Of a stretch of 64,000 nt of DNA, positions 28,945 through 38,540 are shown piece by piece. The notes beneath the pieces were generated by a model. That model saw only the letters and a program-made list of their open reading frames with translations, made no database searches and was not told the origin of the DNA. The first letter of the stretch is position 1. Every line of letters starts with the position of its first letter. The position numbers and the translations under genes are program-made. The stretch comes from Devosia sp. Root436 (GTDB lineage Bacteria; Pseudomonadota; Alphaproteobacteria; Rhizobiales; Devosiaceae), in the NCBI RefSeq assembly GCF_001426345.1, contig NZ_LMEM01000010.1, positions 390,969 to 454,968 of the forward strand, written 5' to 3'.

Positions 28945-29337
28945 TTAATGCGCGTCGGCGGCGAAGTCAGCCTGCCACATCTTCTCGATATTGTAGAATT
29001 CGCGCACTTCGGGGCGGAAGATGTGGACGATGACGTCGCCGGCATCGACCAGCACCCAGTCGCAATGCGGCAAGCCTTCGATACGCGGCTTGCCATAGCC
29101 GGCGTCGCGCAGGGCGGTGACCATCTGGTCGGCCACGGCGCCGACATGGCGCTGCGAACGGCCGGAGGCGACCACCATGTGGTCGGCCAGCGACGACTTG
29201 CCGGTAATATCCACGGCAACGATTTCCTCAGCCTTGGCATCGTCAAGGCAGTCGAGGATCACATCGATCATGGGACGTTCCGGGGCCGCGACGGGCGCTT
29301 CGGGCTTGGTGACGGTGTTTTCGGGCAGCGCGGCCAT
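28945..29337 (-). CDS. rsfS: Ribosomal silencing factor RsfS
   Basis: A 130-residue DUF143 protein that binds L14 and blocks subunit joining when nutrients are scarce. The core runs from about MIDVILDCLDDAKAEEIVAV to EFYNIEKMW, including DHMVVASGRSQRHVGAVAD and DWVLVDAGDVIVHIF, all typical. The start at 29337 has GGAAGG about ten bases upstream; an ATG seven codons earlier (29358) is possible. It follows nadD, the usual neighbour. Confidence 0.94.
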   Translation of the reverse strand: MAALPENTVTKPEAPVAAPERPMIDVILDCLDDAKAEEIVAVDITGKSSLADHMVVASGRSQRHVGAVADQMVTALRDAGYGKPRIEGLPHCDWVLVDAGDVIVHIFRPEVREFYNIEKMWQADFAADAH

Positions 29338-29515
29338 CAGCAATGGCCTTCCGCCCATGCCAGTGCATGGGTCATGCGTGGGGTCAGCATCCTTGGTTGT
29401 TGATCGGAATGTTGCAGGCGTTTTGCAAACGGCAAGCAGTCAGTTCCTGTTCCGGTGACTAAAAATCACACGCTTCAATATGCGCTTTACGTGACAGTTT
29501 CGCAAGATTGGGGCT

Positions 29516-30157
29516 TCACTTTGGCTTAACGTGTTGCCGCCTTGCCCGTATCGCCGATGAGGATAGCGGCGATTGCCGGCCATGCAGATAGACCCAGGCC
29601 GGCGGCGGCAACACGGCGAGACGGGGTGCATCCTCTTCGTCGATACGCCAGCGCGCGAGGTAGCTGGCGGCCATCGACACTGGCGCGCGGCGGCTCGATC
29701 CGGGCCGGACATAGACCGCGATGGGCACCATGGCGGCAATGTTGCGCCAGCGTTCCCAGCGATTGAAGTCCACCAGATTGTCGGCGCCCATGATCCAGAC
29801 GAAGCGCCGGTCGGGCATGGATTGGGTGAGGAAGCGGACGGTCTGCCAGGAATAGGTGAAGCCATGCGCCGCTTCGAACCCGGTGACGCGAACCCTGGGG
29901 TGGTCGAGCAGGCGGCGTGCGGCCTGCACGCGGTCGGCCAGCGGCGCCAGGTCCCTGTGGTTCTTGAGCGGATTGCCGGGCGTCACCAGCACCCAGAGCG
30001 CGTCGAGTTCCAGCCGGCGCAGGGTCTCCTCGACCACGAGGCGATGACCCTCATGGATCGGATTGAAACTGCCCCCGAACAGGCCGATGCGCATGCCGCT
30101 GCCGGAGGGCGGCAGTTCGGTAATCCCGGGAATGCGGATGGGATGGCGCAGGGTCAA
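29516..30157 (-). CDS. nadD: Nicotinate-nucleotide adenylyltransferase
   Basis: A 213-residue enzyme of NAD synthesis adding AMP to nicotinate mononucleotide. The HxGH nucleotidyltransferase motif is GGSFNPIHEGH (Ile where Pro is commoner), ADNLVDFNRW is the substrate loop, and SSSAIRARR is the C-terminal ISSTxIR motif. The start is unsure: a TTG at 30157 gives a 21-residue extension like that I recall in rhizobial homologues, while the ATG at 30094 starts right at MRIGLFGGS. Confidence 0.93.
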   Translation of the reverse strand: MTLRHPIRIPGITELPPSGSGMRIGLFGGSFNPIHEGHRLVVEETLRRLELDALWVLVTPGNPLKNHRDLAPLADRVQAARRLLDHPRVRVTGFEAAHGFTYSWQTVRFLTQSMPDRRFVWIMGADNLVDFNRWERWRNIAAMVPIAVYVRPGSSRRAPVSMAASYLARWRIDEEDAPRLAVLPPPAWVYLHGRQSPLSSSAIRARRQHVKPK

Positions 30158-30239
30158 ATGACACCGGAACGAATGGTTGTCGCGCCCTCAAGGGGGAGGG
30201 GAGGCAAAGGCCAGGTATTTGATGTCAGGACGAGAATAA

Positions 30240-31520
30240 TCACGGCCGGGTCTGGCCATTGCCGCGGATGCGGTATTTGAAGCTGGTGAGCTGCTCGACG
30301 CCGACCGGGCCACGGGCATGCATCTTGCCGGTGGCGATGCCGATCTCGCCGCCGAAGCCGAATTCGCCGCCATCGGCGAACTGGGTCGAGGCATTGTGCA
30401 GCAGGATCGCGCTGTCGATTTCGTTGAAGAACTTTTCGACCGAGGCCGGGTCTTCGCTGATGATCGCTTCGGTGTGGTGGCTCGAATAGTGCTCGATATG
30501 GGCGATGGCGGCTTCGAGGCTGTCGACCACCTTCACCGAAATGATGGCGTCCTCATATTCGGTCTTCCAGTCTTCCTCGGTAGCTGGCCTGGCCGCAGGA
30601 ATCAGGGCCATCACGGCCGCATCGCCACGGATTTCGCAGCCCTTGGCAATGAGCGCCTCGATGATCGGCCTGAGGTGGGTTTCGACCACATCCTTGTGCA
30701 CCAGCAGCGTCTCGGCGGCGCCGCAGATGCCGGTGCGGCGCATCTTGGCGTTGAGCGTGACGCTGACCGCCTTTTCGAGATCGGCCGACTTGTCGATATA
30801 GACATGTACCAGGCCTTCGAGATGGGCGAAGACCGGCACGCGCGCCTCGTCCTGTACGCGGGCGACCAGCGTCTTGCCACCGCGCGGCACGATGACATCG
30901 ATATTGCCGCCCAGGCCCTTCAGCATTTCGCCCACCGCGGCGCGGTCGGTAGTGGGCACAAGCTGCACGCATTCCACCGGCAGGCCGGCGGCGTGCAGGC
31001 CGTCAAGCATGCAGTCGACGATGGCCTGGCTGGAGTGAAAACTGTCGCTGCCGCCGCGCAGGATCACCGCATTGCCCGACTTGATGCAGAGCGCACCGGC
31101 ATCGGCCGTCACATTGGGGCGGGATTCGAAGATCACGCCGATAACGCCGAGCGGCGTGCGCACGCGCTCGATGTGGAGGCCATTGGGCCGGTCCCATTCG
31201 GCAATGGTGGCGCCGACGGGGTCGGGCAGGACGGCAATGGTCCTGACCGCCTCGATGATGCCGTCGATGCGGGCATCGGTCAGAGCCAAGCGGTCGAGAA
31301 AGGCCTTGGAAATGCCCTTGGCTTCCGCGGCCGCCATGTCCCTGGCATTGGCGGCAAGGATGGCCTTGCGATGCGCATTGATGGCGCCGGCCGCGACAGT
31401 CAGGGCGCGGCTTTTCTGCTCCGGCGTGGCAATGGCCAGCGCCTTCGCGCCGATGCGGGCCTTTTGGCCGATCCCGGCCATGAGGGTGGCGATGGATGTA
31501 TCGGCCTCAGCCAGGCTCAT
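30240..31520 (-). CDS. proA: Gamma-glutamyl phosphate reductase
   Basis: A 426-residue aldehyde-dehydrogenase-fold enzyme for the second step of proline synthesis. The catalytic cysteine is in [15 protein letters not shown]. Other hallmarks are [32 protein letters not shown] and [19 protein letters not shown] near the end. Its start overlaps the proB stop region by 14 bases, so translation is coupled to proB. Confidence 0.96.
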   Translation of the reverse strand: MSLAEADTSIATLMAGIGQKARIGAKALAIATPEQKSRALTVAAGAINAHRKAILAANARDMAAAEAKGISKAFLDRLALTDARIDGIIEAVRTIAVLPDPVGATIAEWDRPNGLHIERVRTPLGVIGVIFESRPNVTADAGALCIKSGNAVILRGGSDSFHSSQAIVDCMLDGLHAAGLPVECVQLVPTTDRAAVGEMLKGLGGNIDVIVPRGGKTLVARVQDEARVPVFAHLEGLVHVYIDKSADLEKAVSVTLNAKMRRTGICGAAETLLVHKDVVETHLRPIIEALIAKGCEIRGDAAVMALIPAARPATEEDWKTEYEDAIISVKVVDSLEAAIAHIEHYSSHHTEAIISEDPASVEKFFNEIDSAILLHNASTQFADGGEFGFGGEIGIATGKMHARGPVGVEQLTSFKYRIRGNGQTRP

Positions 31521-32646
31521 TTATGTCCTCCTTGGCGCCGATCAGCACCAGATTGTCGCGATGTATCATGGCGCCGCGATTGCCCGAACCGAGCAATTCG
31601 ATCACCGCATCGCTGCGCTTGCCGATGACGAGGCGCGCATCCTCGCTGTCGAAGCCGGCCAGTCCACGCGCGATCTCGGCGCCATCGGGGCCGAGCACGG
31701 CAATGGCGTCGCCGCGCTCGAATATGCCGGTCACTTTCGTCACCCCGATGGGCAGCAGCGACTTGCCGGTCAGCAGAGCCCGCGCTGCGCCAGCATCGAC
31801 TTGCAGCGTGCCGGAAACGGCGAGCGTGCCCATGATCCAGCGCTTGCGAGCCTGCGCCCGGCTCTGGGCGGCATGGAACAGCGTGTGGCGAGCGCCCTCC
31901 ATTAGCGCCTTGAGTGGGTGGCTCTCGGTGCCCTTGGCGATGATCATGGCCGTGCCGGCCTGGGTCGCGATCTTGCCGGCCTCGACCTTGGTGGTCATGC
32001 CGCCGCGCGACAGGTGGCTGGCGGCGCCGCCTGCCATGGCCTCGATGGCCGGGGTGATGGCCTTGATCACGGGCAGGTGGGTCGCCTCGGGATCCCGGGC
32101 GGGCGGCGCGGTATAGAGCCCGTCGACATCGCTCAGCAGCACCAGGCAATCGGCCTCGATCATGGTGGCGACGCGGGCCGACAGGCGATCATTGTCGCCA
32201 TAACGGATTTCGGCCGTGGCGACGCTGTCATTCTCGTTGATGATCGGAATGGCGCCCAGCCCCAGCAGCGTGGCGATGGTGGTGCGCGCATTGAGATAGT
32301 AGCGCCGCTCCTCTGTGATATTGGGCGTGATGAGGATTTGCCCGGTGACGATGCCATGATGGCCGAGCGCCTCGGCCCAGGCCTGGCTCAAGGCGATCTG
32401 GCCGACACTGGCCGCGGCCTGGCTCTGCTCCAGCGTCAGCGCCACAGCCGACAGGCCCAGCAGGCTCCGCCCCAGGGCGATGGCACCAGACGAAACGATG
32501 ACAACCTCGCAGCCGCTGGCCTTGAGCGCAGTGATATCGGCGGCGAGCTCGCCCAGCCACGCCTTGCGCAGCCCGCCCGCCTTGTCGACGAGCAGGGCCG
32601 AACCGATCTTGATGGTCAGGCGCTTATAGGGCGCAAGGGCGTTCAT
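31507..32646 (-). CDS. proB: Glutamate 5-kinase
   Basis: A 379-residue kinase for the first committed step of proline synthesis. The amino-acid kinase domain (1 to about 260) shows [41 protein letters not shown] and [16 protein letters not shown]-terminal PUA domain (about 280-365) is present, as in most proteobacterial ProB. Proline feedback inhibition is expected from the family. It overlaps proA by 14 bases; upstream lies a family A repeat separating it from obgE. Confidence 0.96.
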   Translation of the reverse strand: MNALAPYKRLTIKIGSALLVDKAGGLRKAWLGELAADITALKASGCEVVIVSSGAIALGRSLLGLSAVALTLEQSQAAASVGQIALSQAWAEALGHHGIVTGQILITPNITEERRYYLNARTTIATLLGLGAIPIINENDSVATAEIRYGDNDRLSARVATMIEADCLVLLSDVDGLYTAPPARDPEATHLPVIKAITPAIEAMAGGAASHLSRGGMTTKVEAGKIATQAGTAMIIAKGTESHPLKALMEGARHTLFHAAQSRAQARKRWIMGTLAVSGTLQVDAGAARALLTGKSLLPIGVTKVTGIFERGDAIAVLGPDGAEIARGLAGFDSEDARLVIGKRSDAVIELLGSGNRGAMIHRDNLVLIGAKEDINEPG

Positions 32647-32669
32647 GGTGAAGCGAGCTCGATCTGATC

Positions 32670-32798
32670 ACCTCTCCCTTTGGGGGAGAGGTCGACTTGC
32701 GAAGCAAGGCGGGTGAGGGGGCCTTTTCTTGATGCAGTGGGTGGGAAAGGCCCCCTCACCCGCCGCTGCGCGCCGACCTCTCCCCCAGAGGGAGAGAT
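32670..32798. repeat. Palindromic repeat family A, copy 3
   Basis: Hairpin ends CCTCTCCCTTTGGGGGAGAGG and the counterpart near 32777-32797 flank GGGTGAGGGGGCCTTTTCTT and its inverted partner AAGGCCCCCTCACCCG. The copy fills most of the 160-nt gap between obgE and proB, which are otherwise co-directional. Confidence 0.82.
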
Positions 32799-32806
32799 GA
32801 AGAGGA

Positions 32807-33850
32807 TCACGGCGCCCAATTCGGCTCGACCTTCCGCCGCGCCGCTTCCAGCTTTGCCGCCTTTTCGGCATCTAGCGTCTCGACCACGCCATAAAGCACC
32901 ATGTCGGTGCCCTTGCCGGTGACGCCCGAGACCAGCAGCACGTCGGCCTTGCTGACCCTCTTGAGCACCTTGAGCTTTTCCTTGAGATCGTCCGGCTCGA
33001 TGGCGTCGATCTTGTTGAGCACCACGATTTCCGGCTTCTCGGCCAGCCGCTCGTCATAGGCGGCAAGCTCGCCGCGGATGGTCTTGTAGGCCTGTTTCAC
33101 ATCGTCCTGCGTGCCGTCGATCAGGTGGATCAGCACGCCGCAACGCTCGATATGGCCGAGGAACCGGTCGCCGATACCGGCGCCTTCGCTGGCGCCTTCG
33201 ATCAGCCCCGGAATATCGGCTAGCACGAAATCGCGCTCGCCGATGGAGACCACGCCCAGATTGGGATGGAGCGTGGTGAAGGGATAATCGGCGATCTTGG
33301 GCTTGGCAGCCGAGACGGCGGCGAGAAAGGTCGACTTGCCGGCATTGGGCAGACCGACAAGGCCGGCGTCGGCAATGAGCTTCAGGCGCAGCCAGACCCA
33401 TTTTTCCGTGCCGACCTGGCCCGGATTGGCGTGGCGCGGCGCCTGGTTGGAACTGGTCTTGAAATGCGCATTGCCGAAGCCGCCATTGCCGCCGCTGAGC
33501 AGCACCAGGCGCTGGCCCACTTCGGTCATGTCGGCGATCAGGGTTTCGTTGTCGTCTTCGAAGACCTGGGTGCCGACGGGCACGCGCAAAACCACGTCGG
33601 CGCCATCGGCGCCGGTGCGCTGCTTGCCCATGCCGTGCGTGCCGGTCTTGGCCTTGAAATGCTGCTGGTAGCGATAGTCGATCAGCGTGTTGAGGCCATC
33701 GACGCATTCGAGCACCACGTCGCCGCCGCGCCCGCCATTGCCGCCATTGGGGCCACCGAATTCCACGAATTTCTCGCGCAGGAACGAGACGGAACCGCCG
33801 CCGCCATCGCCCGATCGGATATAGACCTTGGCCTGGTCAAGGAATTTCAT
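32807..33850 (-). CDS. obgE: Obg family GTPase
   Basis: A 347-residue ribosome-associated GTPase. The Gly-rich OBG fold covers 1-158 ([31 protein letters not shown]). The G domain has G1 [10 protein letters not shown]3 [12 protein letters not shown] and G4 LNKIDAIE. It acts in 50S assembly and stress control. The start at [12 protein letters not shown] is where the family begins, and it overlaps the upstream acetyltransferase stop as ATGA. Confidence 0.96.
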   Translation of the reverse strand: MKFLDQAKVYIRSGDGGGGSVSFLREKFVEFGGPNGGNGGRGGDVVLECVDGLNTLIDYRYQQHFKAKTGTHGMGKQRTGADGADVVLRVPVGTQVFEDDNETLIADMTEVGQRLVLLSGGNGGFGNAHFKTSSNQAPRHANPGQVGTEKWVWLRLKLIADAGLVGLPNAGKSTFLAAVSAAKPKIADYPFTTLHPNLGVVSIGERDFVLADIPGLIEGASEGAGIGDRFLGHIERCGVLIHLIDGTQDDVKQAYKTIRGELAAYDERLAEKPEIVVLNKIDAIEPDDLKEKLKVLKRVSKADVLLVSGVTGKGTDMVLYGVVETLDAEKAAKLEAARRKVEPNWAP

Positions 33851-34383
33851 TTGCTTCTGGCCTTCCAGACGCTGCGCGTCATGATGGTGTCGATATGCTC
33901 CACCTCGGCCTCGCGCGCAAGGCAGAGCAGGGTTGAGCGGCCGGTTTGGATAAATCCGAGCTTGGTCTGGATGGCCAGCGAAGCCGCATTGAAATGGAAT
34001 ACGCCGGAACGGATCGCCGGCGCCGTCGAAATCGAGAACAGCCAGTCGAGGCTTGCTATCACCGCCTCGGTCATGATCTGCTGGCCCCAATATGGCCGCC
34101 CCAGCCAATAGCCGATGACCGGGCCGTCCGACCCGCGGTGAAAGCCGACCTGGCCGACAAGACCTTCGCCCGGCAGGTCGATGGCAAAATTGGTTTCCTC
34201 GGGCGGCAGGCCCGGTCGCCTGGTGCGCAGCCACGCCTTGGCATCGCTCAGGCGATAGGGAAAGGGCACCCGCGCCAGGTTGCCGGCCACTTCGAAATCG
34301 TTGAGGTAGCGGGCAATGGCCTCGGCGTCGCCCACCTGCGGCTGGCGCAGGATAAAGCGGGGCGTGTGCAATGTTGCGTTCAT
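33847..34383 (-). CDS. GNAT acetyltransferase 1 (RimJ/RimL type)
   Basis: A 178-residue acetyltransferase starting [19 protein letters not shown]. It has the RimJ/RimL layout: TPRFILR strand, [20 protein letters not shown] and the acetyl-CoA segment with [13 protein letters not shown]. This type acetylates protein N-termini or small amines. It overlaps obgE and the next acetyltransferase by ATGA on both sides. Similar GNATs before obgE are, as I recall, common in Hyphomicrobiales, but the substrate is unknown. Confidence 0.88.
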   Translation of the reverse strand: MNATLHTPRFILRQPQVGDAEAIARYLNDFEVAGNLARVPFPYRLSDAKAWLRTRRPGLPPEETNFAIDLPGEGLVGQVGFHRGSDGPVIGYWLGRPYWGQQIMTEAVIASLDWLFSISTAPAIRSGVFHFNAASLAIQTKLGFIQTGRSTLLCLAREAEVEHIDTIMTRSVWKARSK

Positions 34384-34898
34384 GGGGCACCTCGCGCTTG
34401 CCAGTCCTGCCGGCTCAGGCGTGTCACCACATGGTCCACATTGTGCTGCAGCGTCTGGCTGAAGCGCATCTCGCGGCCGGTGGGCCGGAAGCCGAGCTTG
34501 TACTGCACGGCCAGCGAGGCGGCATTGTCGTGGTGGGCGCTCGACGTCACATTGGTCGCTTCGCTCCCGGCAAAGTGCCAGTCGAGCAGGGCGCTGGCCG
34601 CTTCGGTCACATAGCCGCGGTTCCAGTGCGGCCGGGCGATCCAGAAGCCCAGTTCGTCGAGCAGCGAGATGCAGCCGATGACGCCCCTTCCCGGCAGGTC
34701 GATGACCAGGACCGAGCGCGCCGGGGTCGCCGGCCGGGCCTGGCGCAGCCAGTCGACGGCCATGGCGAGCGTATAGGGATAGGGCAGGGGCGTCAGGAAC
34801 CGCGCCACTTCATACTCGCCGACGCCCAGCGCATAGCAGGGGGCATCGTCGAGCGTCGGCTCCCGCAGGATCAGCCTTTGCGTATGCAAGGGCATCAT
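34380..34898 (-). CDS. GNAT acetyltransferase 2 (RimJ/RimL type)
   Basis: A 172-residue acetyltransferase starting [19 protein letters not shown]. Conserved parts are [20 protein letters not shown] (acetyl-CoA binding) and [19 protein letters not shown]. It clearly resembles GNAT 1 in motif order, so the two probably arose by duplication. ATG 34898 overlaps the stop of GNAT 3 (ATGA) and its own stop overlaps the GNAT 1 start. The long in-frame upstream extension is not protein-like. Confidence 0.88.
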   Translation of the reverse strand: MMPLHTQRLILREPTLDDAPCYALGVGEYEVARFLTPLPYPYTLAMAVDWLRQARPATPARSVLVIDLPGRGVIGCISLLDELGFWIARPHWNRGYVTEAASALLDWHFAGSEATNVTSSAHHDNAASLAVQYKLGFRPTGREMRFSQTLQHNVDHVVTRLSRQDWQARGAP

Positions 34899-35422
34899 CT
34901 GCCGAACTCCAGCCGCATCTGCATTACCTGTCGGCCGGCCAGTGTGCCGGCCTCGTCCACCGTTTCGCCTGTTTCGACGAAGCCGGCCTTGGCCAGCACA
35001 TTGCGCGAGCCGGCATTGCTCAGCAAGGCGCGTGAGCGCAAAGCCGCGATCCCGGCACCGCGCGCGGCCGCTACCACCGCCAGGGCGGCCTCGGTGGCGT
35101 AGCCATTGCCCCAATGCGGCTCGCCCAGCCAATAGCCCAGCTCGGGCAATTGGCTGGGCAGCAGGTGCAGCCCTATCGTGCCCAGATAGGTTCCCTCGCG
35201 CAGGATGGACCAGGCAAATTCGGTCTCGCCGCGCGCGATGGTCTCAACGAAGAACACGCCGTCGCTTTCCGCATAGGGATGGGGCAGGCGCGACAGCACC
35301 GCGTAGATGGCCTTGTTGTTGGCCAGCACCGCCATTTCCGGCACATGCGCCAGGGTGGGGGTGGTCAGCACCAGGCGGTCCGTCGTCAGCGTGGCGGGGA
35401 GGCGATCCTTGATGCTGTCCAT
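34895..35422 (-). CDS. GNAT acetyltransferase 3 (RimJ/RimL type)
   Basis: A 175-residue acetyltransferase starting MDSIKDRLPATLTTDRLVLT. ELGYWLGEPHWGNGYATEAA is the acetyl-CoA motif, and NAGSRNVLAKAGFVETGE the C-terminal one. It is the first of three tandem acetyltransferases feeding into obgE. It is more distant from the other two than they are from each other. A terminator separates it from rpmA upstream, so this gene probably has its own promoter in 35423-35446 or is reached by read-through. Confidence 0.87.
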   Translation of the reverse strand: MDSIKDRLPATLTTDRLVLTTPTLAHVPEMAVLANNKAIYAVLSRLPHPYAESDGVFFVETIARGETEFAWSILREGTYLGTIGLHLLPSQLPELGYWLGEPHWGNGYATEAALAVVAAARGAGIAALRSRALLSNAGSRNVLAKAGFVETGETVDEAGTLAGRQVMQMRLEFGR

Positions 35423-35443
35423 TTGAGCTCTGTTCCAGAATGC

Positions 35444-35474
35444 GAAAAGGGGAACCGGCATACCGGTTCCCCTT
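35444..35474 (-). terminator. Rho-independent terminator of rplU-rpmA
   Basis: A 12-bp perfect stem (35447-35458 with 35463-35474, 4-nt loop) flanked on the minus strand by CCCCTTTTC. It lies 70 nt downstream of rpmA and just upstream of GNAT 3. Confidence 0.85.
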
Positions 35475-35544
35475 GGATTTTTCTCGCATCGTCAGAACAC
35501 GAGCCGGGGAACTGGTCACCGGCTGGTTCGATCGACCTGCCGGG

Positions 35545-35811
35545 TTATTCGGCGGCCTTTGCCGGGTCGACGGAAACGAAAACTTGCTGATTCGCACGGG
35601 TTCGGAACGACACGGCGCCGTCAACGAGTGCGTAGATGGTGTGATCCTTGCCCAGGCCGACGCCGGTGCCGGGGTGCCACTTGGTGCCGCGCTGGCGGAT
35701 GATGATGTTGCCGGCGACGACAGCTTCGCCACCGAACTTCTTCACGCCGAGACGACGGCCAGCGGTATCACGACCGTTGCGGGATGAACCGCCTGCTTTT
35801 TTGTGTGCCAT
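35545..35811 (-). CDS. rpmA: 50S ribosomal protein L27
   Basis: An 88-residue L27 starting [15 protein letters not shown], followed by [12 protein letters not shown] and [13 protein letters not shown], the universal signature. The N-terminus reaches the peptidyl transferase centre. It has no N-terminal extension of the Firmicutes type that needs proteolysis. It follows rplU by 12 bases, the standard pair. Confidence 0.98.
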   Translation of the reverse strand: MAHKKAGGSSRNGRDTAGRRLGVKKFGGEAVVAGNIIIRQRGTKWHPGTGVGLGKDHTIYALVDGAVSFRTRANQQVFVSVDPAKAAE

Positions 35812-35823
35812 CTCTAGGGCTCC

Positions 35824-36387
35824 TTATTCCTTGGCGGCCTTGGGGGCGGCCTTCTTGGCGGCCGGGGCCTTCTTCGCCGGCTTGTCAGCGGCGGCTTCCT
35901 CGGTCTTGGCAGCGGCCTTCTTGGGCGCCGCCTTGGCCTTGGCGGGTGCCTTGGCCGGGGCCTCGGCGGTTTCCGCGGCAGCGGCGTGCGGTGCAGCCTT
36001 GGTTGCCTTCTTGGCCGGGGCCTTCTCGGTCACGGTCTCGGTCGGCTTGGCGACACCGGCGGCCTTGATCGTCGGCTTGGCGCCGCCGGTCAGGATCTCG
36101 GTGATGCGCACGGTCGACAGCAGCTGGCGGTGGCCGTTGCGGCGGCGGTAATTGTGGCGACGGTTCTTCTTGAAGATGATGACCGTCTTCTGCTTGCGGG
36201 TCTCGAGCAGTTCGGCAGCGACGAGCGCGCCTTCGACGAGCGGAGCACCCACCTCGCCATCAACCATCAGCACCTGGTCGAAGGTGACGATGGTGCCGGC
36301 TTCGGCATCGAGCTTTTCAATCTTGAGAACGTCGTTGGCGGCAACCTTGTACTGCTTGCCACCGGTCTTGATCACGGCGAAAGTCAT
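35824..36387 (-). CDS. rplU: 50S ribosomal protein L21 with long Ala/Lys-rich tail
   Basis: A 187-residue protein. Residues 1 to about 105 are L21 ([20 protein letters not shown]; KVGxx replaced by [17 protein letters not shown], rRNA-binding). The remaining 80 or so residues are a low-complexity tail of Ala, Lys, Pro and Glu ([10 protein letters not shown] at the end). Extended L21 tails occur in rhizobia and relatives, probably as disordered basic arms. It is the first gene of rplU-rpmA. Confidence 0.96.
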   Translation of the reverse strand: MTFAVIKTGGKQYKVAANDVLKIEKLDAEAGTIVTFDQVLMVDGEVGAPLVEGALVAAELLETRKQKTVIIFKKNRRHNYRRRNGHRQLLSTVRITEILTGGAKPTIKAAGVAKPTETVTEKAPAKKATKAAPHAAAAETAEAPAKAPAKAKAAPKKAAAKTEEAAADKPAKKAPAAKKAAPKAAKE

Positions 36388-36520
36388 AGCTTAACCGGGA
36401 GCGTCAAACGCCCGGTCCCATTGTGTCGCGCTCTGCGGCGCCGCAGGTAAGCCAGAAATCCTGCGGTCTTCGAATGGTCGGCCGGAAAACCGGCAGGCAG
36501 CCTCGAACAGCGTTTTCAAA

Positions 36521-36569
36521 CAAAGAAAAGCGCGCCAGGAGACCCGACGCACGTTTCTGGTGGCGCTTA
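36521..36569 (-). terminator. Likely terminator of the MBL-fold gene
   Basis: On the minus strand GCGCCA-CC-AGA pairs with TCT-CC-TGGCGC (36532-36537 with 36561-36566), followed by GCTTTTCTTTG. It lies 33 nt after the stop of the metallo-hydrolase gene and upstream of rplU, whose promoter is expected in 36388-36520. Confidence 0.55.
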
Positions 36570-36598
36570 TCGGGGCAAATGCCCCAAGAGTCAAGGCT

Positions 36599-37372
36599 TC
36601 AGGCGCTGTTCGCGTACCAGTCGCGCAGCCGCACTTCGGTATATTCGCCCACCGCTTCCAGGGGCGCCAGGTCGCTATCCCCATAGTGATAGGGATAGAC
36701 GATTTTCGGCTTGAAGGTGCCGATGGCTTCCACGGCCTGCTCGGGTGTCATCGTATAGGGCAGGTTCATCGGCAGGAAGGCCACTTCGATCCCGGTCAGG
36801 GCCAGCATATCCTCGGTCGGCTCGGTATCGCCGGCCACGTAGACGCGCCTGTCGCCCAGCGTGAGCACATAGCCATTGCCCACGCCCACCGGGTGATACT
36901 GCATCCGGTCCCCGGTGATATTGTGGGCGGCGATGGCGCGGACAGCGATGCCGTCGAGGCTGGTTTCCGCGCCATTGGCGATGGCAGTGGCATTGGCCTT
37001 GAGGGCTTCGGGCAGCTTGTCGAACACCTCCTGGCTGGTGAGGATGGGGGCCGCACCGGCAATGGCCTCGAGCGTGGGCACATCGAAGTGATCGCCATGC
37101 CCGTGGGTGACCAGGATGGCCGTCGGCGCGGGCAGGCCCTCATAGCGGCTGGCCCCGCCCACCGGATCGACATAGATCACCGCGCCGCCAAAGCTGAGCA
37201 GCAGGCTGGCATGGTCGACCGGGTGAATGATGATATCGCCATCTGCCGTGGCAATGGCGTCGCCCTCCAGAGCCGCCTGCTCCCGTGCCCAGGCCGGCAG
37301 GAATGCGGCAGCGCCCAGGGACAGAAGTGGCAGGGTTGCCATGCCGGCAATCACGCCGCGACGCTTGGTCAT
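36599..37372 (-). CDS. Exported MBL-fold metal-dependent hydrolase
   Basis: A 257-residue metallo-beta-lactamase-fold protein. MTKRRGVIAGMATLPLLSLG is a signal sequence with a twin-arginine-like KRRGVIAG. The metal site shows THGHGDHFDVPT, then AHN, AGDTEPTEDM and a late HYGDSD. It resembles UPF0173/UlaG-type hydrolases but is exported. Substrate unknown. The in-frame upstream extension reads into the next gene's antisense and is not protein-like. Confidence 0.86.
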   Translation of the reverse strand: MTKRRGVIAGMATLPLLSLGAAAFLPAWAREQAALEGDAIATADGDIIIHPVDHASLLLSFGGAVIYVDPVGGASRYEGLPAPTAILVTHGHGDHFDVPTLEAIAGAAPILTSQEVFDKLPEALKANATAIANGAETSLDGIAVRAIAAHNITGDRMQYHPVGVGNGYVLTLGDRRVYVAGDTEPTEDMLALTGIEVAFLPMNLPYTMTPEQAVEAIGTFKPKIVYPYHYGDSDLAPLEAVGEYTEVRLRDWYANSA

Positions 37373-37455
37373 CGGATTCCTCCCTGTGCTCAGCTTTGCG
37401 TTCCTCGAACGCAAACGCGTGTCTGGTGGTTCGATGTCGCACGAAATCGTGACGA

Positions 37456-37896
37456 TCAGTGGGCAGGCCGTGCCGACAGGCGCTGGCGGAGCGTCGTTGT
37501 CATGTCCGTCTCCCGGCCCAGCACGAGCGGCTTGTGCCGGGCGGTCCATTCCGCCAGCGACCAGGCCGGCGTCGCGGCGGCAATGGCGGCGACCGGCAGA
37601 TAGGCACCGGCCAGGTGCCTGGCGCCGCCGGCCAGCACCGTGATCGCCTCACGCCGGTATTCCTCGCCCTCGAAGGCATCGAGCACGGCCATGTCGAGTG
37701 GAGAGAGTCTATCGAGCAGCAGGCCGGGCGCCGTATCCAGGTCCGCCGCCACCAGCGCCGGATAAACCCGCCCGGGATAGGCAACGGCGCGAAAGCCTGG
37801 GGCCAGTGCCCGACGCAATCCCGCCACGTCGATGGGTCGCCCCAGCACGGCGCCCAGCACATCGGCATCCTGCAGCGTGCCATAGACAAAGAGCAT
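37456..37896 (-). CDS. Gamma-glutamylcyclotransferase-like protein
   Basis: A 146-residue protein of the AIG2/GGCT family starting MLFVYGTLQDADVL, the glycine-rich substrate loop. The acidic catalytic position is in FEGEEYRREAITVL, and GRVYPALVAADLD is typical. Enzymes of this fold cyclise gamma-glutamyl peptides to 5-oxoproline; exact substrate is open. The frame stays open upstream, antisense across the tRNA-Ser gene, but the YGTL start is the family start. Confidence 0.85.
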   Translation of the reverse strand: MLFVYGTLQDADVLGAVLGRPIDVAGLRRALAPGFRAVAYPGRVYPALVAADLDTAPGLLLDRLSPLDMAVLDAFEGEEYRREAITVLAGGARHLAGAYLPVAAIAAATPAWSLAEWTARHKPLVLGRETDMTTTLRQRLSARPAH

Positions 37897-38015
37897 GGTA
37901 TGCGACCAAAGCGGAATGAAAGCCCACAAGGGGTGTTGCGGGTCTTTTATTGCTATGTCATAAGCCGCCCGTATCGACCAGACGGCATCCGCTAGGGTGT
38001 CCGTTTCGATCTCGC

Positions 38016-38105
38016 GGAGAGATGGCAGAGTGGTTGAATGCACCGCACTCGAAATGCGGCATGGGGGCAACTCCATCGGGGGTTCGAATCCCTCTCTCTC
38101 CGCCA
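38016..38105 (+). tRNA. tRNA-Ser (anticodon CGA)
   Basis: A 90-nt tRNA with encoded CCA. The acceptor stem is GGAGAGA with TCTCTCC (38095-38101), discriminator G at 38102. The anticodon stem CCGCA/TGCGG (38043-38047 and 38055-38059) encloses loop CTCGAAA, giving anticodon CGA (38050-38052) for UCG codons. A long variable arm (ATGGGGGCAACTCCAT) and T-loop GGTTCGAATCC confirm a class II serine tRNA. Confidence 0.97.
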
Positions 38106-38198
38106 GTTTTCCCAATACCCCAATTCAATAGTTCAGCCCGAAGCAAGGCTCGACCTGGTCCTGCTGGCATCGGCTGATGGCCTGCCCTCGGGGCGCTG

Positions 38199-38361
38199 GC
38201 GTGCGCCCTGGTCGGCCAGCCCGATTTCCTGGGGCTCGACGAGCCGCTCGGCGCCTTGATGCGCTCACCCGCATCACCATGCAGGCGCGGATCGAGCGGG
38301 TGTGGCGCGAGCAGGGCTTCACCGCCCTCTTTGTCACCCACGATGTCGGCGAGGCGGCCCC
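38199..38361 (+). pseudogene. Remnant of an SsuB-like ABC transporter ATPase
   Basis: Only the Walker B to H-loop part survives. The first frame reads [18 protein letters not shown]; after about 38255 the sequence continues one frame over as [20 protein letters not shown] then [13 protein letters not shown] single missing base at the TTG-ATG junction explains the shift (LDALTR expected). No Walker A, signature motif or start is present, and a stop follows at 38375. It resembles nitrate/sulfonate/taurine importers. It lies about 95 nt after tRNA-Ser, suggesting a deletion or insertion scar. Confidence 0.8.
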
Positions 38362-38540
38362 GCCGCGGAACTCATAGCTTGTCTATGGGGTCGGTGGACA
38401 TTAAGAGCATCGCCAGTGCCGCCCCGTTGCGGGGCGGCAGGGATATGCGCCGATGCTGACCAAGAAGGGCAATGCCGGCGCAGCAATCCTGGGCGAGGAT
38501 CAATGCACCGCCTGACGCGGCAACGACCGGAAGGCGCAAA
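38362..38540. other. Gap between the ABC remnant and the FAD/NAD(P) gene
   Basis: No gene is recognised. Together with 38106-38198 this makes 434 nt between tRNA-Ser and the next intact gene, filled only by the ABC remnant. A small GCCGCCCCGTTGCGGGGCGGC hairpin at about 38419-38439 could stop transcripts from the tRNA side. Confidence 0.4.
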
